From assembly GCA_900095095.1 (NCBI GenBank), contig FMBT01000387.1, positions 106,433 to 170,432 on the forward strand: DNA of 64,000 nt. Direction: 5' to 3'. Numbering within the stretch: position 1 is the first letter of the stretch; each line of letters opens with the position of its first letter. Positions 21,274 through 32,069 of the stretch are shown here, piece by piece. The notes beneath the pieces are model-generated. The model saw only the letters and a program-made list of their open reading frames with translations, made no database searches and was not told the origin of the DNA. The DNA is from Fragilariopsis cylindrus CCMP1102 (Eukaryota > Bacillariophyta > Bacillariophyceae > Bacillariales > Bacillariaceae). The translations under genes were made by a program, and so were the position numbers.

Positions 21274-22470
21274 ATGAACAACAATAATAGTGGCGATGAA
21301 GATGAAGATGATGCTGATGAGCAGCAACAAGTTGAACAACAGCGAGCTGAAGCTGAAGCTGCTGCTGCTGCTGTAGCTGAGACGCAGAAAGAAGAAAGAA
21401 TGGAATTGATTTCGGTAGTCCTTGAAAAAAAGAAAAAAGTTCCTCAACGAACAAGAAATAAAATTGATAAATTGGTCGAGCAATTCCTTCAAGATCTAGG
21501 AGATGATATACATGAGATGCTTTGTGATACGGATGAAAATGTCAATTCTGATATTTATCGTGGTTTAGATAGCAATCGTGATACCGTGGCTGAAGTTGAA
21601 ACTGCCATTCGATTCTTCCCAGACGTTTTATCGAGAAAAGGTAGGTATGGGTATCCAATTCAATGCATATCGCATATAAAAGCTATCCCTTTTACATCAG
21701 TACTAGCTCGTCTTGCGATAGAGTCTGGGTCGTTTGAGGAACAATACCGTGGAGGATTGATATACGAAGACGATGCCAATAGAACCAACAATAGAACCAT
21801 TCTGGAATGCCTCATGTATGGTGTTAGTACCATACCTCATATTCATGAACGTCAGGAACATCACGAGCTTGTTGACAATGTTTACCTTGACGTGATGAAA
21901 GAATTGAAGGAAATTGGTCTCATGGTAAAAGAAGATATTTTGAGGTACGAGCTATTGGAGCAATTATTTGGGCAAAGTTATCTCTTTTTTGTAAAAGAAA
22001 GATTTCGATTTTTAGTTGAATGGGATCCGACCGCATTAATACAAACCAATGAAAAAAGATGTATACCACTTCATTTTGCCGCGGTGTATTCTATGCAAGC
22101 ATTTCGTGTAACATTCGAGGCTGGTATTCGTTATTTTCCAAAAAAGATAGGAATTGCTGCATTGTTCTTCAAAGACGAAGACGACAAAACACCATATCAA
22201 GATGCTTGTAAAAGAATTGGGAGAGAGAAAGTGATGAAGGTTATAGATGATACTCTTACTTATTATCATTCAGACACACCATTAAACATTGCAGATACAT
22301 TGTTATCGGTCGCTATCGATGACGATATACATTTAGATTGTGTATATTATGTATTGCGTAGACAGCCTGGTATATTACAAGAACTACTATCAGCAAAAGC
22401 TGAGACAGCGGAGGAAGGTGATGAAGATAAAAATTCGAAGATAATCCGAAAGCGAAAAAGAAAATCATAA
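21274..22470 (+). CDS. Ankyrin-like diatom family protein (intact member)
   Basis: 398 residues, one exon. An acidic Asp/Gln/Ala-rich N-terminus leads to a helical body: TAIRFFPDVLSRKGRYGYPI, EQYRGGLIYEDD, LKEIGLMVKEDILRYELLEQL, FRFLVEWDPTALIQTNEKRC, IPLHFAAVYSM and YVLRRQPGILQELL. The pattern of degenerate ankyrin-type helices ending in 'VYYVLRRQPxxL' is one I recall as a large, often clustered family in Fragilariopsis-type diatoms, of unknown function. It ends with basic RKRKRKS, a possible nuclear signal. A broken relative lies at 42.3-43.6 kb. ATG 21274 is first in frame; others at 21402 would trim only the low-complexity start. Confidence 0.75.
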   Translation: MNNNNSGDEDEDDADEQQQVEQQRAEAEAAAAAVAETQKEERMELISVVLEKKKKVPQRTRNKIDKLVEQFLQDLGDDIHEMLCDTDENVNSDIYRGLDSNRDTVAEVETAIRFFPDVLSRKGRYGYPIQCISHIKAIPFTSVLARLAIESGSFEEQYRGGLIYEDDANRTNNRTILECLMYGVSTIPHIHERQEHHELVDNVYLDVMKELKEIGLMVKEDILRYELLEQLFGQSYLFFVKERFRFLVEWDPTALIQTNEKRCIPLHFAAVYSMQAFRVTFEAGIRYFPKKIGIAALFFKDEDDKTPYQDACKRIGREKVMKVIDDTLTYYHSDTPLNIADTLLSVAIDDDIHLDCVYYVLRRQPGILQELLSAKAETAEEGDEDKNSKIIRKRKRKS

Positions 22471-22595
22471 ATGATCACTAAAGAAAGTCATACATACTGA
22501 CACATACAAATAAATCACACGTAATAGATACTTATTATCAGAAACATTTCTTTTGTCGCATATTTGCAAATTGGTTTATTTATTTAGCTATTTAC

Positions 22596-24323
22596 TTATC
22601 GCTCCTGTACTGTTCCTGTATATATCTTCCCTATATGTGTCCCTGTTGTCATGACGCGTAATAGGAGTGGTACTTGTGCCTGACTGTTATTATTAATATT
22701 ATTGGCACTACAAGCAGTTTTTGTATGTCTATCACTTTTACTATTGTTGACTGCAACTTGTTGTTGTTGAGATTGAGATTGAGATGATGATGATTGTAGT
22801 ACTTTTAAATCCGTAGCACGAATATAATTTCCATCTTTTTGCCCTAAACGTACTGTTTCAGCTTGTTGTAAAAATATTTGACCTGATGATGATGGTAATA
22901 GTTGTTGCCTTTTTGATGATGATGACGACCTATCTATTTCACCAGAATAGTCGTCATCATTGCCATTTATTGTGTATATTTCTGACGATATCATCGCTAC
23001 TTCTTTTGGTGTGGTTTGCTCCAATTCTACTATAATACATGGTCGTATTTCTTGTTTAATACGTCCAATAATAATTGATCGTGATGTCTTTGTTACAGTA
23101 TTATATACTGATACAGAATCCGCTGCCATTAATTCACATAAATATTTAATTGTTTCCTTTTCATCACCCATTAATATATAGGAATGAACAGGACCAGCAT
23201 TGACACGGAATGGTCGTGTTGGTACATACTCGGAAGGTGAATTTTCACTTAATATTAATGCCATTATTTTTGATGATGAACCAATCCAACAACCTTCTTC
23301 TTCCTTTAATGTTTGTACAAAATCTATACAAATACGATCAGCTATAATAGACGATGATGATGATGATGATAATGAGGATGTGGTATCACGTCTCCAACAT
23401 GAACCTATAGTAATTTGCGGTTTATATTTATTGATGCTGTTGCCATCGTCAGCTGATGATGATTTACCATCAACTAAATCTTTCTCGATAGCATTATTTC
23501 GTTCGATACGAGCTTGGAATACTGACTTCCAAAGATCAGGATCGTCATACGACGATAATCCTTGTTTAATACATAATGCATCCACACCTAATTCTAATGC
23601 ATTTGATAATCCAATGACATCTTGTGACCGTGAAACACAAAATGCTATTTTTGTACCAGTATATTGTGCTGCTGCTATTAGATTTTCTGCTGGTATCATT
23701 TGCCATACTGCTTCTTCCTCACCAGTGTCACTGTCACTGTCATTATCAATTTCAATATCCACCAACACCCATTCCACTGATCCTATTGCAGCTAACGCAT
23801 CTTCTTGACCGGAAGAGGAGGAAGATAAATTCAAACTGACTACAACTCCTACAATTGTTTGTGTTTCAACATCCTTCAACTTATTACCAGCATCTATGTA
23901 ATACGTCTTCTTTTTTTCTACTACTACTCCTTTTCTTCTTTCTTTGTTATCTTGTTTATCAACGATCCAAACGTCAACATTGTCGTCATCAACGTTACTA
24001 TCTTTATTGTTAATAATACTGTTATCATTCTTATTTCCTCTTCTTCGATCCCACCAAATTTCCATCGGTCTTGTTTGCTGTTGGAGTTCTGAGGACGACG
24101 ACGATGACGACGACGACGATACTTGTGTAATGAACCTTGATGTTGTAATAGCTGCCGTCGCCGTGAACGAATGACAACTCTGTATATTATGAACAATGAA
24201 GATGAGTAATAGTAACGTGCTGATACAATAACGCCACCGTGCAGAAGAAGAAGAAGAAGAAGAATATGGCATAGACGAAAAGAGCCAGGATGGAGTAAAG
24301 CGTGACATCATCATCATCATCAT
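22596..24323 (-). CDS. 3-dehydroquinate synthase II (archaeal-type AroB') with plastid-type leader
   Basis: The core matches the DHQ synthase II family: VEWVLVDIEIDN, MIPAENLIAAA, GVDALCIKQ, EEGCWIGSSSKIMALILSEN, PTRPFRVNAGPVHSYI, YLCELMAADSVSVYN, IGRIKQEIRPCIIVELE and a C-terminal QQAETVRLGQKDGNYIRATD. In archaea this enzyme oxidatively deaminates 2-amino-3,7-dideoxy-threo-hept-6-ulosonate to 3-dehydroquinate; homologues act in 3-amino-4-hydroxybenzoate synthesis in Streptomyces. The start was placed in the Met run at 24323-24308 because it leaves a signal peptide (STLLLLIFIVHNIQSCHS) followed by FTATAA, a diatom plastid-import pattern. The frame extends to an upstream ATG at 24500, which would bury the signal. 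Ser/Asp-rich insertions enlarge it beyond the usual 350 residues. The substrate in diatoms is unknown. Confidence 0.85.
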   Translation of the reverse strand: MMMMMMSRFTPSWLFSSMPYSSSSSSSARWRYCISTLLLLIFIVHNIQSCHSFTATAAITTSRFITQVSSSSSSSSSSELQQQTRPMEIWWDRRRGNKNDNSIINNKDSNVDDDNVDVWIVDKQDNKERRKGVVVEKKKTYYIDAGNKLKDVETQTIVGVVVSLNLSSSSSGQEDALAAIGSVEWVLVDIEIDNDSDSDTGEEEAVWQMIPAENLIAAAQYTGTKIAFCVSRSQDVIGLSNALELGVDALCIKQGLSSYDDPDLWKSVFQARIERNNAIEKDLVDGKSSSADDGNSINKYKPQITIGSCWRRDTTSSLSSSSSSSIIADRICIDFVQTLKEEEGCWIGSSSKIMALILSENSPSEYVPTRPFRVNAGPVHSYILMGDEKETIKYLCELMAADSVSVYNTVTKTSRSIIIGRIKQEIRPCIIVELEQTTPKEVAMISSEIYTINGNDDDYSGEIDRSSSSSKRQQLLPSSSGQIFLQQAETVRLGQKDGNYIRATDLKVLQSSSSQSQSQQQQVAVNNSKSDRHTKTACSANNINNNSQAQVPLLLRVMTTGTHIGKIYTGTVQER

Positions 24324-24500
24324 GATAATTATTATTACTATTATTATGTATGTGAGGGAGGGAGAGAGAAAGAAGGACCTAAACAACTGCAATTTTATAC
24401 TGTACAAAACGGTCCTTCCTTGGAGGTATGTTTGGTTGGCTAGTAGAGGTATCAGTTGATGATTGTTGTCCGTCTTTCTTTGTGTTACAGTATGCTGCAT

Positions 24501-25059
24501 TCATTGACATCGACAGTACAATAAGAGATGGCATGTTTTGATTGTTTTGATTGTTGTGTATTTCGTTCTGTACTGATCATCTTCGTATCTTTAAAAATGG
24601 CGCGTAAATACATGGGGGGGGGGGGGGGGTGGAGAAATCTATGCAAATGCTGCTCAATTTCTTATTAGAACACTACTATCGACAATAATGAAGACAGTCT
24701 CTCTAAGCAGTATGAAGTATTAGATATAGCATGAAAGTATCATAACATCATATCATACCTCATCATTTAATCGTGTGAAGTTATGGTACGTCGCGAATTG
24801 TAGAAAACGATTGAGGATGAGGAGTCAAGTCAAGTCAAGTCAGTATTAGTGATGCTCATCGACGAAGCAGCAGAAACAAGAAATCTAGTCCAAAAACTCT
24901 CCTGCCCCAAACAAACACAAGTAAAAAATATATAATTAGATAGCACATCGATGAAACGATTGTGTTCTTTCTTTCTTTCTTGATCGTGATCGTGTCTAAT
25001 TATACTATCTGTGTAGTTATATAATAGGTTTGGGGGGGCTTTGAAAAAAGAAAAGAATA
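24501..25059. other. Divergent intergenic region with poly-G tract
   Basis: Separates the DHQ synthase II gene (-) from the LRR gene (+). Contains a 16-G run at 24614-24629, AAGTC tandem copies (about 24826-24842) and a TTTC microsatellite (about 24967-24980). The G-run is a likely sequencing or assembly weak point. No gene is seen. Confidence 0.6.
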
Positions 25060-28000
25060 ATGATGCCGTCGTCCGACAAGGAGACGAACGATGACAAGCT
25101 TACTTCTCACAACGACAACGATAGTAACACGGGATGCTGTTCATCAGGAGGTGGTTCTGAAGAATCATCATCAATCGCATCACGAGAGGATCGGGAACAG
25201 AAGAAAAACCTCGATAACAACAACAAAAATAACAATGTCGGCGGAGAAGAAGAAGAAGAAGAAGAAAATGATGGTCAGCAACGGCAACAAGGTCAAGTGT
25301 TGACGAAAAAGAATACGACAATGTCTACTCCTGAAAAAACGGTTTTGATAAATCAAAGAAGTAGTCCGTATCCGCTTCAGATCACCAAGAAAGAAAAAAA
25401 TGATGATGATGATTCTTCTACTACTACAGAAAACATAAGAAGGATAGTCAGCGCTCCCATGATTGAGGGGACTGTGAAATCAAGAACCACAACGGAACAA
25501 GTCGCGACTAAAAGCAGCAGCAGCAGCAGCATGATGATGATGCCTCCACCACCAATGGAGGGTTTGGATCGTCAACAAGCAGGACTTGTTCGTGTTTATC
25601 CTGGCGCATATGCTATTACTCATCCAGATGCGTTGTTGAATCGAAGACATAATGATGTTGATGACGTTGATGATAACCAAGCAGCTGCGATGGATTCGAT
25701 GTCCTTCGATTCAATGATAATGGCCACCGAAGAGCAAGGATCAATGACGGCTGATAATAATAATAATAATAACAATCACAACATTGGTTTAGTTGGGTCT
25801 ATTGTGGATGGTGGGGGTGGGGGGGATAATAATAATATAATGACAGTTGCGGTCTTGGATAGTGCTCATTTGCAGCAGGAATATGAAAATAGGATAAATG
25901 AGAGAGCAGTTTTAGCAACAGTCCGACCACGAAAAGGTCCACCCCCGAATAATAAACGAAGAATTACTACTACTGCTGCTGCTGCTAAAGTTTGTAAAGA
26001 TTGTGTTGATAATGATGATGATGGTAAGCAGCAACGGCGGAACAAACGTCGTAAGATGTTTCTCGTGTGTACCACCCTGGTTGGTTCTTTCATAGTAATA
26101 GTTCTGGGAGTTTCCTTGGGTTTTAGGAATAACAAAACCAATAATGATAATGATAATAATAATAGGTTGGAGACTTATTCTGAGTATTTGAAAAATATTG
26201 TTCGTGACATATCTGATGAGCGAGATTTGTCACAAAAAGGTAGTCCACAGCTTCAAGCTTTAGATTGGTTGGTATATAATGATACGTTCTTTATGAAAGA
26301 TAATATTTCAAATATCGAATCAGTACTGATAGAACGATACATACTCGCTGTGTTATACTTCTCGACGGGAGGGCCGACACATTGGATTGAACAATACCAG
26401 TTTCTGAGTAATACCAGTGTGTGTTTATGGCCTTCTCCTCAAACCCGTAATACTGATGAAGAATCAAATAAAGATAATAGCAGTGCACCTATTATTGATT
26501 GGATAAGCCCTACACTTCATGGAATAAATTGTGATCAAAATAAACAAGTTACCAGTATAAGATTTCGTAAGTAGATTGTGAATATAAAAAAACTTTTATC
26601 TCTTGCGAAAATACCGTATTCAATATGCAAAGCGTCAATAACTCACCTTTATTATTTTTCTTGGATAACAGTTGGAAACAATATTACGGGAACCCTTCCT
26701 GCTGAAATTTCGCAGTTGTCTGAACTTCGCATTCTTTCCCTTATTACGAATTCTCTAAGTGGGACACTCCCTCCTGAATATTCAAGTCTTGATCATCTTA
26801 CTGATTTATTGCTCCAGGAGAATTTACTAACAGGGTCTTTTCCGGATAGTTATCGTAATCTAGGCGCGTTAAAATTGCTTGGACTGGCGAATAACAAATT
26901 TACCGGTACTATACCAGAAACTTATCAAGATATGACGGCAATTGAAGCATTTTATGTAAGAGAAAATCAATTGACGGGCTCGATCCCTTCGACTTTTTTT
27001 ACTGAGCTCAATCAAATTTTGTATTTCGACGTTAGTTTGAATTTGTTGGAGGGCAACCTGCCAAAATTCTCCAGTAAAAATTCCAGACTAGAACAGTTCC
27101 GCTGTAGTAATAACAAATTTTATGGTAAAATACCCGAAATGAACTTTTTAACCGATCTAAGAACCTTAGACTTATCATGGAATCGCTTTAATGGTACCAT
27201 GCCTGGCAATTCAAATAAGGATTTGATCGATTTGAAGTATTTACGAATTAATAGTAACGAATTCTCTGGGACTATTGCTGCTAATAATAGTAACTACCGG
27301 GGTCTACTCGAGTTTAATTGTGCTAATAATTCTTTCACCAGCCTATCTGGGTTAGGAGAAGAAATCTTCGATCTCGAGGTACTTGATTTGTCCTCTAATG
27401 ATCTATCAGGAACGATAGCGGAAGGGTATGGAGAGTTTTCGAAACTAACGGCATTACATCTTGCATCGAATCTACTCAGCGGTACTATACCGCCAACGTT
27501 TGAAGGATTGAGAGACTCTCTGAAATATTTGTCTTTATATAACACAAGTATCACAGATGGACTTGAAGACATATTTTGTGCCAGCAATAACTCATCATCA
27601 GCATTGATAACCCATATCAAAGCCGATTGTCTTGGAGATGACCCACAAATCCCGTGCGATTGTTGCACGACATGCTGTAATAAAGGAGGAGACTATTGCG
27701 AAACTAATGCTACAAAGATATGCCAAGTCAATGCTGCAGAATTGGAATCGCATATGGAAAGAGGAGCAAACTGCAATTGTTCACAAGATGGGAGCCGAGT
27801 CGACTGTGTGGATACTGCATGTAAATCGTGCAACATCCAAGAAACTTCCTGCGCTATCAATAAGTACGGTACAACCTTTAATACTACCACCGGATTCAGT
27901 CTGAACTTTTATAATAACATCCGATACTTGACCGGAGAATGGACTGGTATTGAAATACGATATGAAGCAAATGAAGCTTCTACCACATTAGACGGTGACT

Positions 28001-28245
28001 ACGATGCATGCTCGGTATCGATCAATGGAGAAGCATGTCTGAGCTGTACTTTTTCAAGGTGTTCCGGAAACAATTATGGGTACGCTGTCGATTGTAGTAA
28101 TCTCCCCGATGGGTACCAATACGATGCTTGTATGTCGAAGTACACAAATCCTGGTTACTTAGAAATCTTTGATACCTACTTTGAATCTAAAGTTGCCGGT
28201 TGTAAGCTAAAAATTCCTTTCATTGGTAACTTTAAACCAACCTAA
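25060..28245 (+). CDS. LRR single-pass membrane protein (2 exons)
   Basis: Exons 25060..26566 and 26672..28245 join across a GTAAGT...AACAG intron in phase 1 (SIRF|LGNNITGTLP), giving 1026 residues. The N-terminal about 330 residues are disordered and acidic/Asn-rich with a basic NNKRR/RRNKRRKM stop-transfer before one membrane helix (LVCTTLVGSFIVIVLGVSLGF, about 335-355), a type II layout with the LRRs outside. After RYILAVLYFSTGGPTHW come about ten plant-type LRRs (GTLPAEISQLSELRILSL and later GTIPETYQ, GTIPPTFEGL), then a Cys-rich C-terminal region (CDCCTTCCNKGGDYC to VDCSNLPDGY). This architecture is common in pennate diatoms; a receptor or adhesion role is inferred only. Confidence 0.88.
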
Positions 28246-28272
28246 CTTATTGGTGACTTTAAACCAACCTTA
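28218..28272 (+). repeat. Imperfect tandem duplication across the LRR gene stop codon
   Basis: The unit ATTGGTAACTTTAAACCAAC at about 28222-28241, just before the stop, recurs at about 28248-28267 with one change. It places a second copy of the last codons in the 3' UTR. A small recent slip duplication. Confidence 0.8.
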
Positions 28273-28924
28273 AGAATAATGAAATGTTGGTATAGGCACA
28301 ATGAGTAGAATGTTGAATATATGCCACCGAGAGGAGTCCGCCTATACTTGAAGTAGTAATTAGACGAGGAAAGAGCAGGAATGTATGTCTGAAATAATTA
28401 TTATTCAGGAATAAGTTAGTTACTTCTCAAAATGTGATTAATAATTCTTTTCTATATAATAATACTGTTATGGTGCGTCTAAATTTTAAATATGTGTAAT
28501 GTGTACAAGAAGTGTGTCTGTGTGCGATTTTGTAACTGATGTGATGTGATATGATGTGATGTGATGATATTTGGTTTGTGTCTCGATAGTTTTTGATCGA
28601 TCCAAATATATAATCCCCTCCCCGACAATCGCAAGTAAGTTTGTCACACCGGGGAAGTAGAAAGAAGAAGTAGAACAAAAACAGTGCCTACGTGTGTGCA
28701 TGATTCTTTTCCTGTTTCGTTTGTGTCCAGTTCACATGCATTGGTTGGTGTTAATGCCTCTTTTTCGGATTATATACGAAAACTAGCAACATGCAACAGA
28801 AACTGTTTTACTCGGAAAGTTCCCCCCTCCCCACCCTTCTTCTTAAGTAATAACTTAAGCTATGTATTAGCATAATAGCTTGTGTAACAAACAACAACAA
28901 CATCTTCTATTTCTTCTTCTTCTT
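28246..28924. other. Convergent intergenic stretch
   Basis: About 680 bp between the LRR gene (+) and the membrane protein (-). It contains GATGTGAT tandem copies (about 28538-28567) and a CTTCTT run near 28912-28924. Open frames here lack coding character. Confidence 0.55.
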
Positions 28925-30940
28925 TTATGGTGATGAATATTTTCTAGAAGCTGCTCTTGGTGGCATAAGGAATATTTCTTCACCTTGTCCTCCATTTGCT
29001 TGTTGAAAAAGAGCTGTACTTGTACTAGTAAGAGAAGCATCATTGTTGCTGTTACTGTTACTGTTACTGTGACTATTTTTGTTTTTCCTACTACTACTGC
29101 TATTGCTTGACGAACCGGAGGAAGTACGACCAACAACAACAGGTGTAGTAACATAGGCACCCGAGGACCATTCCGAATGTAACATATCCTTTTGTAATGT
29201 AATTTGTCGATCACGATCAAATGTTTCTTTGGCTGCTAGCATCTCTGCTAATGTTTTAGTATTACCACTGCCATTACCACCAATATTATTATCATTATTG
29301 TTGTTGTTGTTGTAAGTGTTACCTCCTGCAAATGCATCAGTCACACCGGTGGCATTTGTACCGATCGTCCATGCGGATTCTCCACCAACGGATATACATT
29401 CTAATAATTCACCATCTTCATATTGTGATGTCTCTTCTTCGTCACCCTCATTATCATCATCATCTGATGATGATGAAGAATATAATTGACGTTTTTGTTT
29501 TTTCTTGTTACTACTTCTTCTACTTCTTCTACTTCTACTGCTTTTAGTCTTATTCGCTTGTTCTTCACTATCTTCGTGATCATCATTATTCTTATCACGA
29601 TGATGATTACTATCAAATTGTTCATAATAATCTTCATGTGACACAATCGTTGCATTGTCCTCATCATCGCCACCACCTATTCCGACGGACATACTATTAT
29701 TGAACATTTTATGAGGTTGATGCAGATCACTGTCACAGTCATTGTCATTGTCACTAGTAGCATTTTCATATCGTTCATTATTGTAACGGTTACGTCTCTT
29801 TTTCAAACAAAGACAGCAGCAAATAGTGACTAATAGAAATAAAAATAAGCCTCCTAATACACTTGCTAGAATAATTCCTGCTTTTGTTTGAAATCCGTTC
29901 GCTTCACTTGACTGTTGTTGTTGTTCTTCTAATGCATTAATTGTAGCAACATCAATAGTTGTGGAATCAGTATTACTACCATCTAAAATCACTGTAATAG
30001 GTGCAAAAGTGGGTGGTGGTGTTTGACGAAGTTGAGAAGAAGATCCTATTGGAAGTTCGTCTACTGATGGGCGTAACACCAGTTTTCCATCCCCCGGTTG
30101 ACGTTCGGCAACATTCCAGGTGATAATGGCACCTTGTAATTCCGTATAAAATGATGAATCACTACTACTACTACTATTAGCATTAGCATTCGCATTAGCA
30201 TTAGCATTCGCATCAACAGTAGTATCAATAACTGAACCACCACGATCACGTAATGAATCCACTAAGCCATCTTGTAATACTGCTTCAATTATTGGTTCTA
30301 ATAATTCTTGTGTTGGTACTTCTTGTTCTTGTTCTTGTTCTTCTGCTTCTCCATCTGATTGAAGTAACACAACAGCTCCTTTATATAATGCACATGTACA
30401 TGGTGGTGCTGTTGTACTACTACTACTGTATGGTAATAATACATCACGTTTATTTGCTAATGCTACGTTACTATAATCATCATCATTATTATAGGATCCA
30501 ATACCCACCGGTAACACGTGATCTAAGGAACCACAAATTGGATCCTGTTCTTGACCACTATACCATTCAATTGTAGCATCCGTAAAAGCAAAATAAATAA
30601 AATCAGTCCCATACTCATTGTCAAGTTGTTGTGAGACTAACTCTTGTAAGGAATCTCTCATATCATTTTGTAAATTTTGTACTTTATTAGTATTCAAATC
30701 ATAGATCGTTGGTGTTGGATATAAACATACTTGAAGTGGATCTAATACAATTTGTGTCCGTGATCGTGTACGATCATAGGCTTCTTCTACTTCATCTTCT
30801 GATATCCAAGAAGAAGAGGACATGTTGTTGTTGCTGTTGCTTTTGCTTTTGCTTTTGCTTTTGTTGTTGCCACTAACTGTGTGCCGATCCGGTACTGTAT
30901 TTTGAATTGAAGATGAGGCAGAGTGAGTTTGAGTCGACAA
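28925..30940 (-). CDS. Single-pass membrane protein with SEA-like outer domain, diatom family
   Basis: 671 residues, one exon. The outer region (about 60-340) has helices NDMRDSLQELVSQQLDNEYG and a second block GAVVLLQSDG ... VPTQELLEPIIEAVLQDGLV, resembling a SEA-like fold. The membrane helix is AGIILASVLGGLFLFLLVTI (about 355-378), followed by CCCLCLKKRRNR. The long cytoplasmic tail is acidic, Ser/Asn-rich and basic in turn, with a helical motif AAKETFDRDRQITLQKDML (about 565-588). The protein at 50.0-52.4 kb has the same layout and a matching tail motif. There is no standard signal peptide at the N-terminus, so topology is inferred from the membrane segment. A later ATG (about 30823, MSSSSW) is also possible. 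Confidence 0.7.
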   Translation of the reverse strand: MSTQTHSASSSIQNTVPDRHTVSGNNKSKSKSKSNSNNNMSSSSWISEDEVEEAYDRTRSRTQIVLDPLQVCLYPTPTIYDLNTNKVQNLQNDMRDSLQELVSQQLDNEYGTDFIYFAFTDATIEWYSGQEQDPICGSLDHVLPVGIGSYNNDDDYSNVALANKRDVLLPYSSSSTTAPPCTCALYKGAVVLLQSDGEAEEQEQEQEVPTQELLEPIIEAVLQDGLVDSLRDRGGSVIDTTVDANANANANANANSSSSSDSSFYTELQGAIITWNVAERQPGDGKLVLRPSVDELPIGSSSQLRQTPPPTFAPITVILDGSNTDSTTIDVATINALEEQQQQSSEANGFQTKAGIILASVLGGLFLFLLVTICCCLCLKKRRNRYNNERYENATSDNDNDCDSDLHQPHKMFNNSMSVGIGGGDDEDNATIVSHEDYYEQFDSNHHRDKNNDDHEDSEEQANKTKSSRSRRSRRSSNKKKQKRQLYSSSSSDDDDNEGDEEETSQYEDGELLECISVGGESAWTIGTNATGVTDAFAGGNTYNNNNNNDNNIGGNGSGNTKTLAEMLAAKETFDRDRQITLQKDMLHSEWSSGAYVTTPVVVGRTSSGSSSNSSSSRKNKNSHSNSNSNSNNDASLTSTSTALFQQANGGQGEEIFLMPPRAASRKYSSP

Positions 30941-31636
30941 ACTTGTCTTCGTTGCGGTGTATGTGTGTGTGGCTGTTGTTTGTTTTGTCTTTGTACTGTA
31001 TGTGTGTGTGTGTGTTGGGGGGTCAAGCAGCCACGTCGTTTTTGTTACTTGGATGGCAGATTAAGATTTTAAAAAATTGATCCTGCCTTTTCTCTACTAT
31101 TTCAATTTTTATTGGCAAGACTGTCTTTTCTAAAGATTAATACCACGTTAGTACCGTACTGTAGAGGCCACAACGGAGAATGACAAAAAGCAAGCAAGCA
31201 AACACACTTTAACTTCAATGCAGGTGTATTTACTTAGCACGCCATTCAGTATTATTGGCTGTACAGGCAGTAAATACTCTTTCATTTACAGTACTACGGA
31301 CAAAAGAAATATTGAAGAAAGCATAATATTATTGTTGAACGTACAATTCGTGTTTTGGCGGCAAACCACAAAATTGTTCATGTGGGGCAATTGTATGTTC
31401 GGCTTTCTCGGCTATGCCGCCTGAAAATCGACGTTACTTAGACTGTAACGCACTGTACTAATTACGATGTCACACTTTTAACACTTCCAGCGCATTGTCC
31501 AGTGTACTGTACTAAGCATGATAATATTTGTAGTCCCAAGCTTTCCCATGTCATTATTTAGGCTCAATTGAGGATCCGTTGGATTGATTATAATTTATTA
31601 ATTGCACAATAACCGTGTACCATTTGGAAAATTACA
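30941..31636. other. Intergenic stretch leading to the bacterial-like island
   Basis: Begins with a GT/TG microsatellite tract (30961-31016), then AT-rich DNA with no gene. Ends about 15 bp before the bacterial-like ORF. No Shine-Dalgarno-like GGAGG is visible before its ATG; the bases just upstream are ATTTGGAAAATTACA. Confidence 0.5.
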
Positions 31637-31975
31637 ATGAATTATAATAATAAAAAATTTAGCCCTGTTTCCAACTCAGAGAATGGCGAAGTGTCAAGTG
31701 ATATGATTTTTCACTACAAACAAATTGACAAGATATTAACTTGTGATTATCAGGGAACAAAAATTTTGAAAGGACATCTTATCGGTTTAGTTGATGATGT
31801 TGGGAATATCAAAATGAGGTATCATCAAATCAATCAAAATGGTGAGTTAATAATGACTGGTGTGTGTAGTTCAAAACCTGAATTAATGGAAAATGGAAAA
31901 ATTAGATTATACGAAGACTGGCAATGGACATCTGGAGACAAATCCAAAGGAAAGTCAATATTAGAAGAAATATGA
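31637..31975 (+). CDS. Bacteroidota-like small protein ('N-acetylglutamate synthase' annotation family)
   Basis: 112 residues, intact from ATG to TGA. The sequence style (MNYNNKKFSPVSNSENGEVS, then ILKGHLIGLVDDVGNIKMRY, HQINQNGELIMTG, RLYEDWQWTSGDKSKGKSIL) closely matches a short protein found widely in Flavobacteria and related bacteria and usually labelled N-acetylglutamate synthase, though it lacks a GNAT domain and its real activity is unproven. It has none of the homopeptide runs of the surrounding diatom genes. A remnant of a second bacterial-like gene lies 95 bp downstream on the opposite strand. Lateral transfer from a bacterium, or a contaminating sequence joined in assembly, are the two explanations. 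Confidence 0.75.
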   Translation: MNYNNKKFSPVSNSENGEVSSDMIFHYKQIDKILTCDYQGTKILKGHLIGLVDDVGNIKMRYHQINQNGELIMTGVCSSKPELMENGKIRLYEDWQWTSGDKSKGKSILEEI

Positions 31976-32069
31976 ATTTTATTGAAAATATTGTTTTAGA
32001 AAACAAAAGAGTTCGGGGCTTGATTACCGACTTTAAAGATTGAAACCAAGGTGGTCGCGACTCCAGACA

